A DNA stretch of 7,316 nt from Dehalococcoidia bacterium (GCA_022865685.1 JALHUB010000259.1:1-7316), one strand, 5' to 3'; shown: positions 1-6,653, counted from the first letter of the stretch. Numbers and translations are program-made. Notes: a model not told the origin generated them from the letters alone.

Positions 1-1
1 C

Positions 2-916
2 AAGTGGGCGAAGGAGCAGCGCGGCGGCGCCTACGAGGTCATCTGCACCGAGAACGCCTTCCACGGCCGTACCCTGGCGACAGTCACCGCCGGCGGCACC
101 GAGCGCTATAAGGCGCCCTTCACGCCGCTGCCCGAAGGCTTTCCCCCCGTCCCCTCCACCGACGCCGCGGCCATAGAGCGGGCCACCTCCGAGAAGACGT
201 GCGCCGTGCTTTTGGAGCCAATCCAGGGCGAAGGCGGCATAGTCATCCCCGACGACGACTACTTCCCGCGGGTGCGCGCCTGGTGCGACGAACAGAACCT
301 GCTGCTCATCCTCGACGAGGTCCAGACCGGCATCGGCCGCACGGGCTTGCTCTTCGGCTACCAGCACTTCGGCATCGAGCCGGACATCATCACGCTGGCG
401 AAGGGCCTCGGCGGCGGCTTTCCGATAGGCGCGGTTCTGGCGAAAGAACACTGCGCCGTCTTCGTCCCCGGCGACCACGGCACGACCTTCGGCGGCAACC
501 CGCTGGCGACCAACGTCGGCCATGCCGTCGTCAAGTACGTGCTGGATAAAGACGTATCAGGGAAGGCCGCGCGCGCCGGCGAGCTTCTCGGTCGCAAGCT
601 GTTCGAGCTGGAGGACCGCTTCGATTTCATCACGGCCGTGCGCGGCAAGGGCCTGCTCTGGGGCGTCGAGTTCCGGCGCGACATGGCGGAAGAAGTGACG
701 CTGGCCTGTCTCGGGGGAGGGCTCATCGTGAACAACGTGCGGCCGAACGTCCTGCGCTTGTCGCCGCCGCTGACGATAAGCGACGCCGAGCTGGAGCAGG
801 GCCTGGCAATTCTGGAGCGTGTCCTTGCAAGGGGGTACGAGCTGGCGAAGACGTCGGAGTCGGCCTTCGAGCGCGACTGGGTGAGCAAAGAGGACGGCGC
901 CTCCGAAGACGTGTAA
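2..916 (+). CDS. argD: Acetylornithine aminotransferase, 3' part (5' end off the window)
   Basis: PLP-dependent class III aminotransferase. It transfers an amino group from glutamate to N-acetylglutamate semialdehyde to give N-acetylornithine in cytosolic arginine synthesis. The reading frame is already open at base 2 and gives 304 residues to a TAA stop; family members are about 400 residues, so roughly the first quarter is missing. Visible landmarks are NAFHGRTLAT near residue 20, EPIQGEGG near 72, the cofactor-binding aspartate in LILDEVQTGIGRTG (D105 of the visible part), the Schiff-base lysine in LAKGLGGGFPIGA (K134), and GTTFGGNPLA followed by RGKGLLWGVEF. The C-terminal part reads NNVRPNVLRLSPPLTI, typical of ArgD and ornithine aminotransferases. 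The internal GTG at 206 lies in the middle of the conserved core and is not a start. Close relatives (ornithine, GABA or succinylornithine aminotransferases) share these motifs; ArgD is preferred because argG and argH lie downstream. A hairpin repeat begins 11 bases after the stop. Confidence 0.9.
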   Translation, partial: KWAKEQRGGAYEVICTENAFHGRTLATVTAGGTERYKAPFTPLPEGFPPVPSTDAAAIERATSEKTCAVLLEPIQGEGGIVIPDDDYFPRVRAWCDEQNLLLILDEVQTGIGRTGLLFGYQHFGIEPDIITLAKGLGGGFPIGAVLAKEHCAVFVPGDHGTTFGGNPLATNVGHAVVKYVLDKDVSGKAARAGELLGRKLFELEDRFDFITAVRGKGLLWGVEFRRDMAEEVTLACLGGGLIVNNVRPNVLRLSPPLTISDAELEQGLAILERVLARGYELAKTSESAFERDWVSKEDGASEDV

Positions 917-927
917 TCGATGCGAAT

Positions 928-950
928 GTAGGGGAGGACTTCAGTCCTCC
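928..950 (+). repeat. REP-like hairpin 1, plus orientation, GTAG foot
   Basis: GTAG (928-931) leads into a perfect stem at 933-940 paired with 943-950. If the central T-A pair is not counted, the loop is TTCA. The 18-bp core (933-950) is identical to the core of the hairpin at 1039-1064. It lies 11 bases after the argD stop. There is no T-tract, so it is not a classical intrinsic terminator. It forms an inverted pair with the hairpin at 981-998. Its resemblance to REP elements is an inference from the GTAG foot plus hairpin. Confidence 0.75.
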
Positions 951-980
951 ACGACATGTCTCTCAAGAAAAGCTCGCCGT

Positions 981-1001
981 GGAAGGCTAAAGCCTTCCTC
1001 T
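981..1001 (-). repeat. REP-like hairpin 2, minus orientation
   Basis: Perfect 8-bp stem (981-988 with 991-998). Read on the minus strand it starts TTAGAGGAAGGC, has a TTTA loop, and ends TTCCACGGC, which aligns base for base with hairpin 1 and its right flank (TCCACGAC). It is therefore an inverted, diverged copy of hairpin 1. The two are separated by about 30 bases of AT-richer sequence. Confidence 0.7.
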
Positions 1002-1038
1002 AAATTGGCTGTGAACGGCGCTTGGATCAATGCGGGGT

Positions 1039-1064
1039 GTACGGGAGGACTTCAGTCCTCCCGT
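1039..1064 (+). repeat. REP-like hairpin 3, plus orientation
   Basis: Perfect 11-bp stem (1041-1051 with 1054-1064), or ten pairs around a TTCA loop. The core is identical to hairpin 1. The foot reads GTAC instead of GTAG, and that change lengthens the stem. It is the first half of a second inverted pair, with hairpin 4. Confidence 0.75.
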
Positions 1065-1076
1065 GGGTATCATGAC

Positions 1077-1101
1077 GCCGAGGCTGGAAAGCCTCGGCTA
1101 C
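1077..1101 (-). repeat. REP-like hairpin 4, minus orientation, GTAG foot
   Basis: Perfect 9-bp stem (1077-1085 with 1090-1098) around GGAA, which is TTCC on the minus strand. The minus-strand GTAG foot is at 1101-1098. Positions 1080-1102 are identical over 23 bases to 6131-6153 in the rpe-rpmB gap. It ends only 4 bases before the argG Shine-Dalgarno sequence, so in the argG leader RNA the hairpin sits directly against the ribosome landing site. Confidence 0.8.
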
Positions 1102-1105
1102 GATT

Positions 1106-1110
1106 GGAGG
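1106..1110 (+). promoter_or_regulatory. Shine-Dalgarno that fixes the argG start
   Basis: GGAGG, five bases before the ATG at 1116. It supports that start over the in-frame TTG at 1005, whose extra 37 residues would be translated hairpin repeat. Confidence 0.8.
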
Positions 1111-1115
1111 ATGAG

Positions 1116-2350
<1,235 letters not shown>

Positions 2351-2354
<4 letters not shown>

Positions 2355-2374
2355 GGGCGCACGGCTGTGCGCCC
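2351..2374 (+). repeat. REP-like hairpin 5 overlapping the argG stop
   Basis: GTAGGGG (2351-2357), the same lead-in as hairpin 1, runs into a perfect 8-bp stem (2355-2362 with 2367-2374) around GGCT. The TAG of GTAG is the argG stop codon. The loop differs from the TTCA/TTCC group. No T-tract follows, so its role as a terminator is uncertain; it could protect the 3' end of the mRNA. Confidence 0.7.
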
Positions 2375-2420
2375 ACGGTCCTGCGCATGATGCCGTCGCA
2401 CACCTCGCGGCACGGCCATG

Positions 2421-2429
2421 TGATACGAT
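2421..2429 (+). promoter_or_regulatory. Possible extended -10 element upstream of the small unknown gene
   Basis: TGATACGAT matches a TGnTAnnAT extended -10, about 45 bases before the proposed start at 2475. No convincing -35 is seen at the usual spacing. It is offered because the 120-bp gap after argG, with a hairpin at its start, suggests a new transcription unit. Confidence 0.25.
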
Positions 2430-2474
2430 AAAGAAGAGACGTGTCGCCGTCGGTCGGCGCGCGAGGTGAGAGAG

Positions 2475-2825
2475 ATGGCGTGGGAAATGTCCGGTTGGAC
2501 CGTCAGCTTCTACGGCTGCACGGAGAAGGACGCCGACTGCCATGCCGGCAAATTCGAGGTCGTCCGTCCCGGTGAGCCCGTTCGCGAGGTCGAGGTGCTG
2601 ACCACAAGCCAGATCGAGCGTATTCTGGCAGGCGAAATGGGGAAGAGGGTGCTCTCCGACGAGGAGCGGGAAACCATCCTCTCCGTGGCGGGAAAGCACC
2701 TCATAGAGCAGTGTATTGAGCAGGAAGGGCGTATACCGCCGGTCCTCTACCTGACGGGCCAGATACTCCTCTCCGAGGGCGCCGGGCGACGGTTGCTCCA
2801 GGAGTGCGGGCTAATCGCAAAGTAG
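2475..2825 (+). CDS. Small protein of unknown function (116 aa)
   Basis: I do not recognise this protein. It is soluble-looking, with no signal peptide or membrane segment. The N-terminal third (about residues 8-42) looks like short beta strands (WTVSFYGC, FEVVRP, REVEVL). From about residue 43 it is probably helical and charged (TTSQIERILAGEMGKRVLSDEERETILSVAGKHL starts there), ending in a leucine-rich tail. Cysteines are at 15, 22, 80 and 111; the C15/C22/H23 grouping could bind a metal but is not a known motif. The ATG at 2475 is preferred because AGGTGA lies just upstream; a GTG at 2466 would add three residues. It is flanked by hairpins on both sides, its stop falls in the GTAG of the next one, and a HAD hydrolase gene starts 39 bases later. 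Codon use resembles its neighbours, so it is probably a real gene rather than a shadow frame. Confidence 0.7.
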   Translation: MAWEMSGWTVSFYGCTEKDADCHAGKFEVVRPGEPVREVEVLTTSQIERILAGEMGKRVLSDEERETILSVAGKHLIEQCIEQEGRIPPVLYLTGQILLSEGAGRRLLQECGLIAK

Positions 2826-2844
2826 CCGCCGGCCTGCCGGCAGG
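2822..2844 (+). repeat. Possible REP-like hairpin overlapping the stop of the small gene
   Basis: GTAG (2822-2825, containing the TAG stop) is followed by GCCGGC-CT-GCCGGC (2828-2841), which overlaps a perfect 12-bp palindrome at 2833-2844. It lacks the TTCA/TTCC loop, and GTAG is common wherever a TAG stop follows a codon ending in G, so membership in the repeat family is doubtful. Confidence 0.4.
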
Positions 2845-2864
2845 GTAGCCGGACCGCGAAACAT

Positions 2865-3656
2865 ATGATCCAAGCAGTCCTATTCGACTTGGGCGATACC
2901 CTTTGGCATTTCCCCCAGATGCCACCCATCGAGGTCATCCGCGGCGAGACCGTCCACCGCATCTCCGACTTGCTGCGCACCTGGGGCGTCGAGCCCGCCG
3001 GCGAGATCTTCTTCCTCGGACGCGACATCCGCGCCGCCATCGAAAAGGCGACGGACGATGCCTATTGGGGCGATCTCACCAGCCCGGATTATACGGCGCT
3101 CGCCGGGCGCGTCGCCGCCGAGAAGGGCCTCTCCATCACGGGCGCGCAGGCGGAAGAGCTCTGGCGCACCTGGAATCTGGGCGGCGTCTTTCTCGGGCGG
3201 CAGCTCTACCCCGGCGTCGCCGAGACGCTGCGCTGGCTGAAGGAGCGCGGCTATCGCATCGGCTCCGTGACGAATCGCGGGCTCGGCGGCGAGCCCTTCC
3301 GCGAGGAGTTGCGCCACCACGGCGTTCTCCACATTTTCGAGGTGCTGTCGATTTCCTGCGAGGTCGGCTACCTGAAGCCGCACCCGCGCATCTTCGAGCA
3401 CGCGCTCGAGGCCCTGGGCGTCGACCCTGCGGACACTGTGATGGTCGGCGATTCCCTTCGCGCCGACGTGGCCGGCGCCAGGGCGCTGGGCATGACCGCC
3501 GTCTGGAAGCGAAACCATGTGTCGGCGCGCGGCGACCCGGAGCGCGACATGGCGACGTCGGAGGACGGCGACGCGTCGCAGCCGCTGATGGCGCCGGACT
3601 TCGTCGTCGAGGACCTCTGGGAGCTGACGTCGCTGCCGCTTTTCGCGGGTGCGTAG
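2865..3656 (+). CDS. HAD-superfamily hydrolase (phosphoglycolate phosphatase-like)
   Basis: Predicted cytosolic phosphatase of the haloacid dehalogenase superfamily, 263 residues. All four HAD motifs are present in order: motif I FDLGDTLW with nucleophile D8, motif II threonine T136 in VTNRG, motif III lysine K171 in GYLKPHPRIF, and motif IV GDSLRADVAGARALGM with acidic residues D196 and D201. A helical cap region lies between motifs I and II (about residues 20-110), as in subfamily IA. In motif I the usual second Asp at nucleophile+2 is Gly10, with Asp11 next to it. The substrate cannot be told from sequence. The start at 2865 gives the canonical MIQAVLFDLGDT N-terminus but has no clear Shine-Dalgarno, which suggests weak or coupled translation from the small gene 39 bases upstream. 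It lies between argG and argH but has no known role in arginine synthesis. Confidence 0.9.
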   Translation: MIQAVLFDLGDTLWHFPQMPPIEVIRGETVHRISDLLRTWGVEPAGEIFFLGRDIRAAIEKATDDAYWGDLTSPDYTALAGRVAAEKGLSITGAQAEELWRTWNLGGVFLGRQLYPGVAETLRWLKERGYRIGSVTNRGLGGEPFREELRHHGVLHIFEVLSISCEVGYLKPHPRIFEHALEALGVDPADTVMVGDSLRADVAGARALGMTAVWKRNHVSARGDPERDMATSEDGDASQPLMAPDFVVEDLWELTSLPLFAGA

Positions 3657-3728
3657 ACGGCGACTTGGCAGAAGCGCCGCCATCGGCGACAATGGCGATG
3701 TCCTGACGCTGTGACCCTCGATCTGCCG

Positions 3729-3734
3729 AAGGAG
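3729..3734 (+). promoter_or_regulatory. Shine-Dalgarno that fixes the argH start
   Basis: AAGGAG is 8 bases before the ATG at 3743 and only 2 bases before the in-frame GTG at 3737, so the ATG is the better start. Confidence 0.75.
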
Positions 3735-3742
3735 CGGTGGGA

Positions 3743-5155
3743 ATGCCTGACCCGAAAGGACGCGGAAAGCCCTGGAGCGGGCGCTTCGCGAAGAAAACCA
3801 ACCCCCTCGTTGATGCCTACACCGGCTCTCTCGACATCGACGCCACACTCTACAGCCACGACATCCGCGCCTCGATAGCGCACGCCCGCATGCTGGCGCG
3901 ACAGCGCATCATCCCGCGCGCCGACGCCAACGCCATCGTCCGCGGCCTGCGCGAGATCGAGCGCGAGATCGAACGCGGCGAGTTCCCCTTCGACGCGTCG
4001 CTGGAAGACATCCACACCAACATCGAGTCGCGCCTGGCCGACAAGATCGGCGACGCGGCGGGCCGACTGCACACGGCGCGCTCCCGCAACGACCAGGTCG
4101 CGACGGACCTTCGTCTTTCCACGAAGGACGCCATCGAGCACCTGATGGGCGCTATCTATGACCTGCAGTCCGCCCTGCTGGACATGGCAGAGCGACACAG
4201 CAGCGTCGTCATGCCCGGCTACACGCACCTCCAGAGGGCGCAGCCGGTGCTCCTGGCGCACCACCTGCTCGCCTACTTCGAGATGCTGGAGCGCGACTTC
4301 AATCGCTTCGCGGCCTGCTACGTCCGCACGAACGTGTTGCCGCTCGGCAGCGGCGCCCTGGCCGGCGTCCCCTATCCGTTAGACCGGGCGTCTGTGGCGA
4401 AGGAGCTGGAGTTCGCCGCGATCAGCCGCAACAGCATCGACGCCGTCTCCGACCGCGACTTCGTCGCCGAGTTCCTCGCCTGCGCCGCCATCTGCGCCAT
4501 GCACCTCTCGCGGCTGGCGGAGGAGATCGTCCTCTGGTCGACGGCCGAGTTCGGCTTCATGGAGATCGACGACGCCTTCGCCACCGGCTCCAGCATCATG
4601 CCGCAGAAGAAGAACCCCGACGTCGCGGAGCTGGCGCGAGGCCGCACTGGGCGCATCTACGGCAATTTAGTCGGATTCCTGACGGTGCTCAAAGCGCTGC
4701 CGCTGTCCTACAATCGCGACCTTCAGGAAGACAAGGCGCCGCTCTTCGAGACCTACGAGAGCCTGCTGCTGACGCTGTTTGTCATGGCGGAGATGCTGCC
4801 CTCGATTCGCGTCAACGAGGAAGTCATGCGCGCCGCCGCTACCGCCGGCTACACCCTGGCGACAGACCTGGCCGACTACCAGGTGCGAAAGGGCGTGCCG
4901 TTCCGCGAGGCCCACCAGGCGGTCGGGAAGCTGGTGCGCTACGCTTCGGGGCGGGGCAAGGGGCTTTCGGAGCTGACACTGAAGGAGTACCAGCGCCACT
5001 CGCCGCTGTTCGAAGAGGACGTGCTCGGCCTCGACGTCGAAGCGTCGCTGCGGGCGCGTGACGTGCCCGGCGGCACGGCACCGCAACGGGTGGCGGAAGC
5101 GCTGAAGGAGGCGCGGCGGCGGCTCGCGACGGAGGAAGGGGAGAATGGCGAGTAG
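3743..5155 (+). CDS. argH: Argininosuccinate lyase
   Basis: Fumarase/aspartase-superfamily lyase that splits argininosuccinate into arginine and fumarate, the last step of arginine synthesis; it acts as a cytosolic homotetramer. The 470-residue length fits the family. Landmarks are KPWSGRF at the N-terminus, SLEDIHTNIESRL, the LHTARSRNDQVATD segment from residue 109, PGYTHLQRAQPV with the conserved His162, and the signature loop TGSSIMPQKKNPD (residues 281-293), which carries the catalytic serine (one of S283/S284). The C-terminal DLADYQVRKGVPFREAHQAVGKLV is typical of ArgH. The ATG at 3743 is chosen for its AAGGAG at 8 bases. The gene ends 11 bases inside rpe, so translation of the two is probably coupled. 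argH is separated from argG by a small unknown gene and a HAD hydrolase. Confidence 0.97.
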   Translation: MPDPKGRGKPWSGRFAKKTNPLVDAYTGSLDIDATLYSHDIRASIAHARMLARQRIIPRADANAIVRGLREIEREIERGEFPFDASLEDIHTNIESRLADKIGDAAGRLHTARSRNDQVATDLRLSTKDAIEHLMGAIYDLQSALLDMAERHSSVVMPGYTHLQRAQPVLLAHHLLAYFEMLERDFNRFAACYVRTNVLPLGSGALAGVPYPLDRASVAKELEFAAISRNSIDAVSDRDFVAEFLACAAICAMHLSRLAEEIVLWSTAEFGFMEIDDAFATGSSIMPQKKNPDVAELARGRTGRIYGNLVGFLTVLKALPLSYNRDLQEDKAPLFETYESLLLTLFVMAEMLPSIRVNEEVMRAAATAGYTLATDLADYQVRKGVPFREAHQAVGKLVRYASGRGKGLSELTLKEYQRHSPLFEEDVLGLDVEASLRARDVPGGTAPQRVAEALKEARRRLATEEGENGE

Positions 5156-5837
5156 CCCCGTCAAGATCGCGCCCTCGATCCTCTCCGCCGATTACCTCCG
5201 GCTCGGCGAGCAGGTGCGGGAAGCGGAAGCGGCCGGCGCCGACTACATCCACGTCGACGTGATGGACGGCCATTTCGTCCCTAACATCACCATCGGACCG
5301 GTCGTCGTGGAGGCCGTCCGCCGCCAAACGGACCTGCCTCTCGACGTCCACCTGATGATCGAGGAGCCGGAGCGCCACGTCGAAGCGTTCGCGAAGGCGG
5401 GCGCGTCCATCCTGACGGTGCACCCGGAGGCGACGCTCCAGCTTCATCGCACGATCGAGATGATCCGGCGCCTGGGCGTCCGGCCGGGCGTCGCCCTGAA
5501 CCCGGGCACCTCCGTCTCGCTGGTCGAAGCCGTGCTCGCGGACGTGGACCTCGTGCTGGTGATGAGCGTCGATCCCGGTTTCGGCGGCCAGGAGTTTATC
5601 GAGGGAGTGCTGCCGAAAGTGCGCCGCCTGCGCGGACTGCTCGATGGCGCGGGGTTTGCGGCGGAATTGGAGATCGACGGCGGCATCACGCCGGAGACGG
5701 CGCCGCGCTGCGTCGAGGCGGGCGTGCGCGTGCTCGTTGCGGGGACGGCGATTTTCAACGAGAAGGCGAGCGTCGCGGAGAGCATCGCGAGGTTGCGGGA
5801 GAGCGCCACGCGCGCCCTGGAAGGCGGCGGACAATAG
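5145..5837 (+). CDS. rpe: Ribulose-phosphate 3-epimerase
   Basis: TIM-barrel, metal-dependent enzyme that interconverts D-ribulose 5-phosphate and D-xylulose 5-phosphate in the pentose phosphate or Calvin cycle. The 230 residues match the family. The family's metal and catalytic positions are all present: H36 and D38 in YIHVDVMDGHFVPN, H69 in DVHLMIEEPE, and D178 in EIDGGITPETA. The signature VMSVDPGFGGQEFI is at 139-152 and the phosphate-binding end VLVAGTAIF follows D178. The start ATG lies inside the last codons of argH and is preceded by a purine-rich stretch (GGAGGAAGGGG, 5131-5141). The 11-base overlap suggests co-transcription and coupled translation with argH. The stop is six bases before a GTAG-type hairpin. 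Confidence 0.97.
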   Translation: MASSPVKIAPSILSADYLRLGEQVREAEAAGADYIHVDVMDGHFVPNITIGPVVVEAVRRQTDLPLDVHLMIEEPERHVEAFAKAGASILTVHPEATLQLHRTIEMIRRLGVRPGVALNPGTSVSLVEAVLADVDLVLVMSVDPGFGGQEFIEGVLPKVRRLRGLLDGAGFAAELEIDGGITPETAPRCVEAGVRVLVAGTAIFNEKASVAESIARLRESATRALEGGGQ

Positions 5838-5842
5838 ATATC

Positions 5843-5864
5843 GTAGCGAGACTTTCCAGTCTCG
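5843..5864 (+). repeat. REP-like hairpin, plus orientation, GTAG foot
   Basis: GTAG (5843-5846) leads into a 7-bp perfect stem (5847-5853 with 5858-5864) around TTCC. Compared with the minus-strand reading of the hairpins at 1077-1101 and 6131-6152, one G-C stem pair is replaced by A-T on both sides, a compensatory change. It begins six bases after the rpe stop. Confidence 0.75.
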
Positions 5865-5899
5865 GCCTCCGCGCGCTGGTGGGGGGTAGAAAAACGCCT

Positions 5900-5919
5900 C
5901 TGAGGGATGAATCCCTCAG
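5900..5919 (-). repeat. Hairpin with 9-bp perfect stem, TTCA loop on minus strand
   Basis: CTGAGGGAT (5900-5908) pairs with ATCCCTCAG (5911-5919); ignoring the innermost A-T pair, the minus-strand loop is TTCA. The flanks CGCCTCT (5895-5901) and AGAGGGCG can also pair imperfectly, so a longer alternative stem is possible. No GTAG foot. Confidence 0.7.
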
Positions 5920-5946
5920 CTTCCGAGAGGGCGTAATTGGCGAAAG

Positions 5947-5966
5947 CTGCGGGTTTCCACTCGCAG
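5947..5966 (+). repeat. Hairpin with TTCC loop
   Basis: CTGCGGGT (5947-5954) pairs with ACTCGCAG (5959-5966), with one G-T wobble, around a TTCC loop. It has the same loop as the GTAG hairpins but no GTAG foot. Confidence 0.5.
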
Positions 5967-6130
5967 AACCGCAAACAACAGCACTCAGCCGCAACACCGG
6001 CGCAGGTTGGTCCACCTTAGACGGGCAGACCATATGGCTGATGGCCCTACATGGTCTTGGGGGGCAGCAGAAGAGAGACGGAAGGAGGCCGCCAGGCTTG
6101 GTTTTCGAGTCGCGCGCTGAGTTGAACGCG

Positions 6131-6152
6131 GAGGCTGGAAAGCCTCGGCTAC
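6131..6152 (-). repeat. REP-like hairpin, minus orientation, GTAG foot
   Basis: GAGGCT (6131-6136) pairs with AGCCTC (6141-6146) around GGAA (TTCC on the minus strand). The minus-strand GTAG is at 6152-6149. Positions 6131-6153 are identical to 1080-1102 upstream of argG, about 5 kb away. Confidence 0.8.
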
Positions 6153-6174
6153 GGGGTCTTCGGACGGCTGCGCT

Positions 6175-6202
6175 AGGCTCTGGCCTTCGACTGCGTGCGC
6201 AG
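6175..6202 (-). repeat. 28-bp copy of the rpmB 3' end
   Basis: Identical over 28 bases to 6373-6400, which encodes the last residues of ribosomal protein L28. Read on the minus strand it gives LRTQSKARA followed by TAG (6176-6174), where the real gene has TGA. Similarity stops abruptly on both sides, so this is not a whole decayed rpmB. The copy ends in the palindrome CTGCGTGCGCAG (6191-6202). Confidence 0.85.
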
Positions 6203-6217
6203 AGGACATATGCGCCA

Positions 6218-6247
6218 CCGCGGCCTGAAAGGCCGCGGCATGGAAAC
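6218..6247 (+). repeat. GC hairpin with GAAAC tail, copy 1
   Basis: Perfect 9-bp stem (6218-6226 with 6230-6238) around GAA (minus-strand TTC), followed by CATGGAAAC. It shares its CCGCG stem base and GAAAC tail with the hairpin at 6309-6337 and lies inside the segment bounded by the 28-bp repeats. Confidence 0.65.
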
Positions 6248-6308
6248 GGATCGGCTATCTCTGGGGTCGGCCAAATGGCGCGCAGTCCACGGAAAGGGCG
6301 AACCGGTG

Positions 6309-6337
6309 CCGCGTCCTTCAGGGCGCGGTGTAGAAAC
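6309..6337 (+). repeat. GC hairpin with GAAAC tail, copy 2
   Basis: CCGCGTCC (6309-6316) pairs with GGGCGCGG (6321-6328), with one wobble, around TTCA, then TGTAGAAAC. It starts 42 bases beyond the rpmB stop, so on the rpmB transcript it is the first strong hairpin and may mark its 3' end. Confidence 0.65.
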
Positions 6338-6370
6338 ACACTACGGGAGTTGAGGGCGTTTCTTCTGGCG

Positions 6371-6583
6371 TCAGGCTCTGGCCTTCGACTGCGTGCGCAG
6401 GCAGCGGGTGCAGACGTTGAGCCTGATCGCCCGCCCGTCGAGGTAGACCCTCTGCTTGTGGACGTTCGGACGGAACATCCTGCTCGTCACGGGCGCCTTT
6501 CGCTCCCACCTACCGGCGTGCCGGTGGCGGATGTTGCGCCCGAAAACAGTCGTCTTGCCACAGATATCACACTTGCCAGCCAT
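6371..6583 (-). CDS. rpmB: 50S ribosomal protein L28 (zinc-ribbon form)
   Basis: Protein of the large ribosomal subunit, 70 residues, typical for L28. It begins MAGKCDICGKTTVFGRNIRHRH and ends VYLDGRAIRLNVCTRCLRTQSKARA. Two Cys pairs, C5/C8 and C58/C61, form the zinc-binding set of the C+ type; many bacteria also carry or only carry a zinc-free C- paralogue. The start ATG (6583-6581) is preceded by AAAGGA (6595-6590 on the minus strand) at six bases. The gene faces rpe and diverges from fakA, an order resembling the rpe...rpmB/yloV region of Bacillus subtilis. The last 28 bases, including part of the stop codon, are repeated at 6175-6202. No terminator with a T-tract is seen. Confidence 0.95.
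   Translation of the reverse strand: MAGKCDICGKTTVFGRNIRHRHAGRWERKAPVTSRMFRPNVHKQRVYLDGRAIRLNVCTRCLRTQSKARA
6373..6400 (-). repeat. 28-bp direct repeat within the rpmB 3' end
   Basis: This is the in-gene copy of the direct repeat whose other copy is at 6175-6202, 198 bases apart start to start. It spans the last nine codons and one base of the TGA stop. The palindrome CTGCGTGCGCAG is at 6389-6400. Confidence 0.85.
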
Positions 6584-6592
6584 GGGGGATCC

Positions 6593-6622
6593 TTTGCGGG
6601 GTGAACTGATTCTTGCTAGAAT
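6593..6622 (+). promoter_or_regulatory. Candidate promoter for fakA
   Basis: TGCTAGAAT (6614-6622) is a good extended -10 (TGn + TAGAAT). A weak -35-like TTTGCG lies at 6593-6598 with 18-base spacing. It points toward fakA and lies in the divergent gap with rpmB. The -10 is convincing by eye, the -35 is not. Confidence 0.4.
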
Positions 6623-6653
6623 TCGACTGCGATCCTAACACGCCGCGGCGGAC

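Larger units (their letters stand above)
5838..6370. other. 533-bp gene-free, hairpin-rich gap between convergent rpe and rpmB
   Basis: I find no credible gene here. Open frames cross the stretch on both strands, but they translate the hairpin repeats themselves (for example EAGKPRLR) and match no family I recognise. The region contains at least six hairpins (5843-5864, 5900-5919, 5947-5966, 6131-6152, 6218-6238, 6309-6328) and a 28-bp copy of the 3' end of rpmB. GACCAT...ATGGTC (about 6029-6056) is a further weak inverted repeat. Lying between converging genes, it could act as a two-way transcription stop, although no T-tracts are seen. Confidence 0.7.

Noticed and set aside
1005..1115. N-terminal extension of argG to a TTG at 1005
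   Set aside because: The extra 37 residues are translated hairpins 3 and 4, while a good Shine-Dalgarno and the conserved N-terminus place the start at 1116.
2355..2374. Intrinsic (rho-independent) terminator after argG
   Set aside because: The stem is good, but the bases that follow (ACGGTCCTGC) contain no T-tract; the GTAGGGG lead-in fits the repeat family better.
3653..3679. GTAG plus inverted repeat after the HAD gene as another REP-like element
   Set aside because: Only a 5-bp stem with a 12-base loop, and the GTAG is simply a TAG stop preceded by G.
2880..3848. Long minus-strand open frame (322 codons) opposite the HAD gene and the start of argH
   Set aside because: It is a GC-rich shadow of two well-supported plus-strand genes, with arginine-rich low-complexity translation.
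3368..4264. Minus-strand open frame (298 codons) across the HAD-argH junction
   Set aside because: Shadow frame; both genes beneath it carry all their family motifs on the plus strand.
4839..5834. Long minus-strand open frame (331 codons) opposite argH and rpe
   Set aside because: Shadow of two clear genes; its translation has no domain.
6218..6337. CRISPR array
   Set aside because: Only two non-identical units with a gap of about 61 bases, no third repeat and no cas genes; the GAAAC tail alone is not enough.
5838..6370. tRNA or other known structured RNA in the gene-free gap
   Set aside because: I looked for a T-loop motif with matching acceptor arms on both strands and found none; the structures present are short isolated hairpins.
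5879..6604. Plus-strand open frame of 241 codons across the rpe-rpmB gap
   Set aside because: It translates hairpin repeats (EAGKPRLRG), runs antisense through all of rpmB, has no recognisable domain and no convincing start signal.
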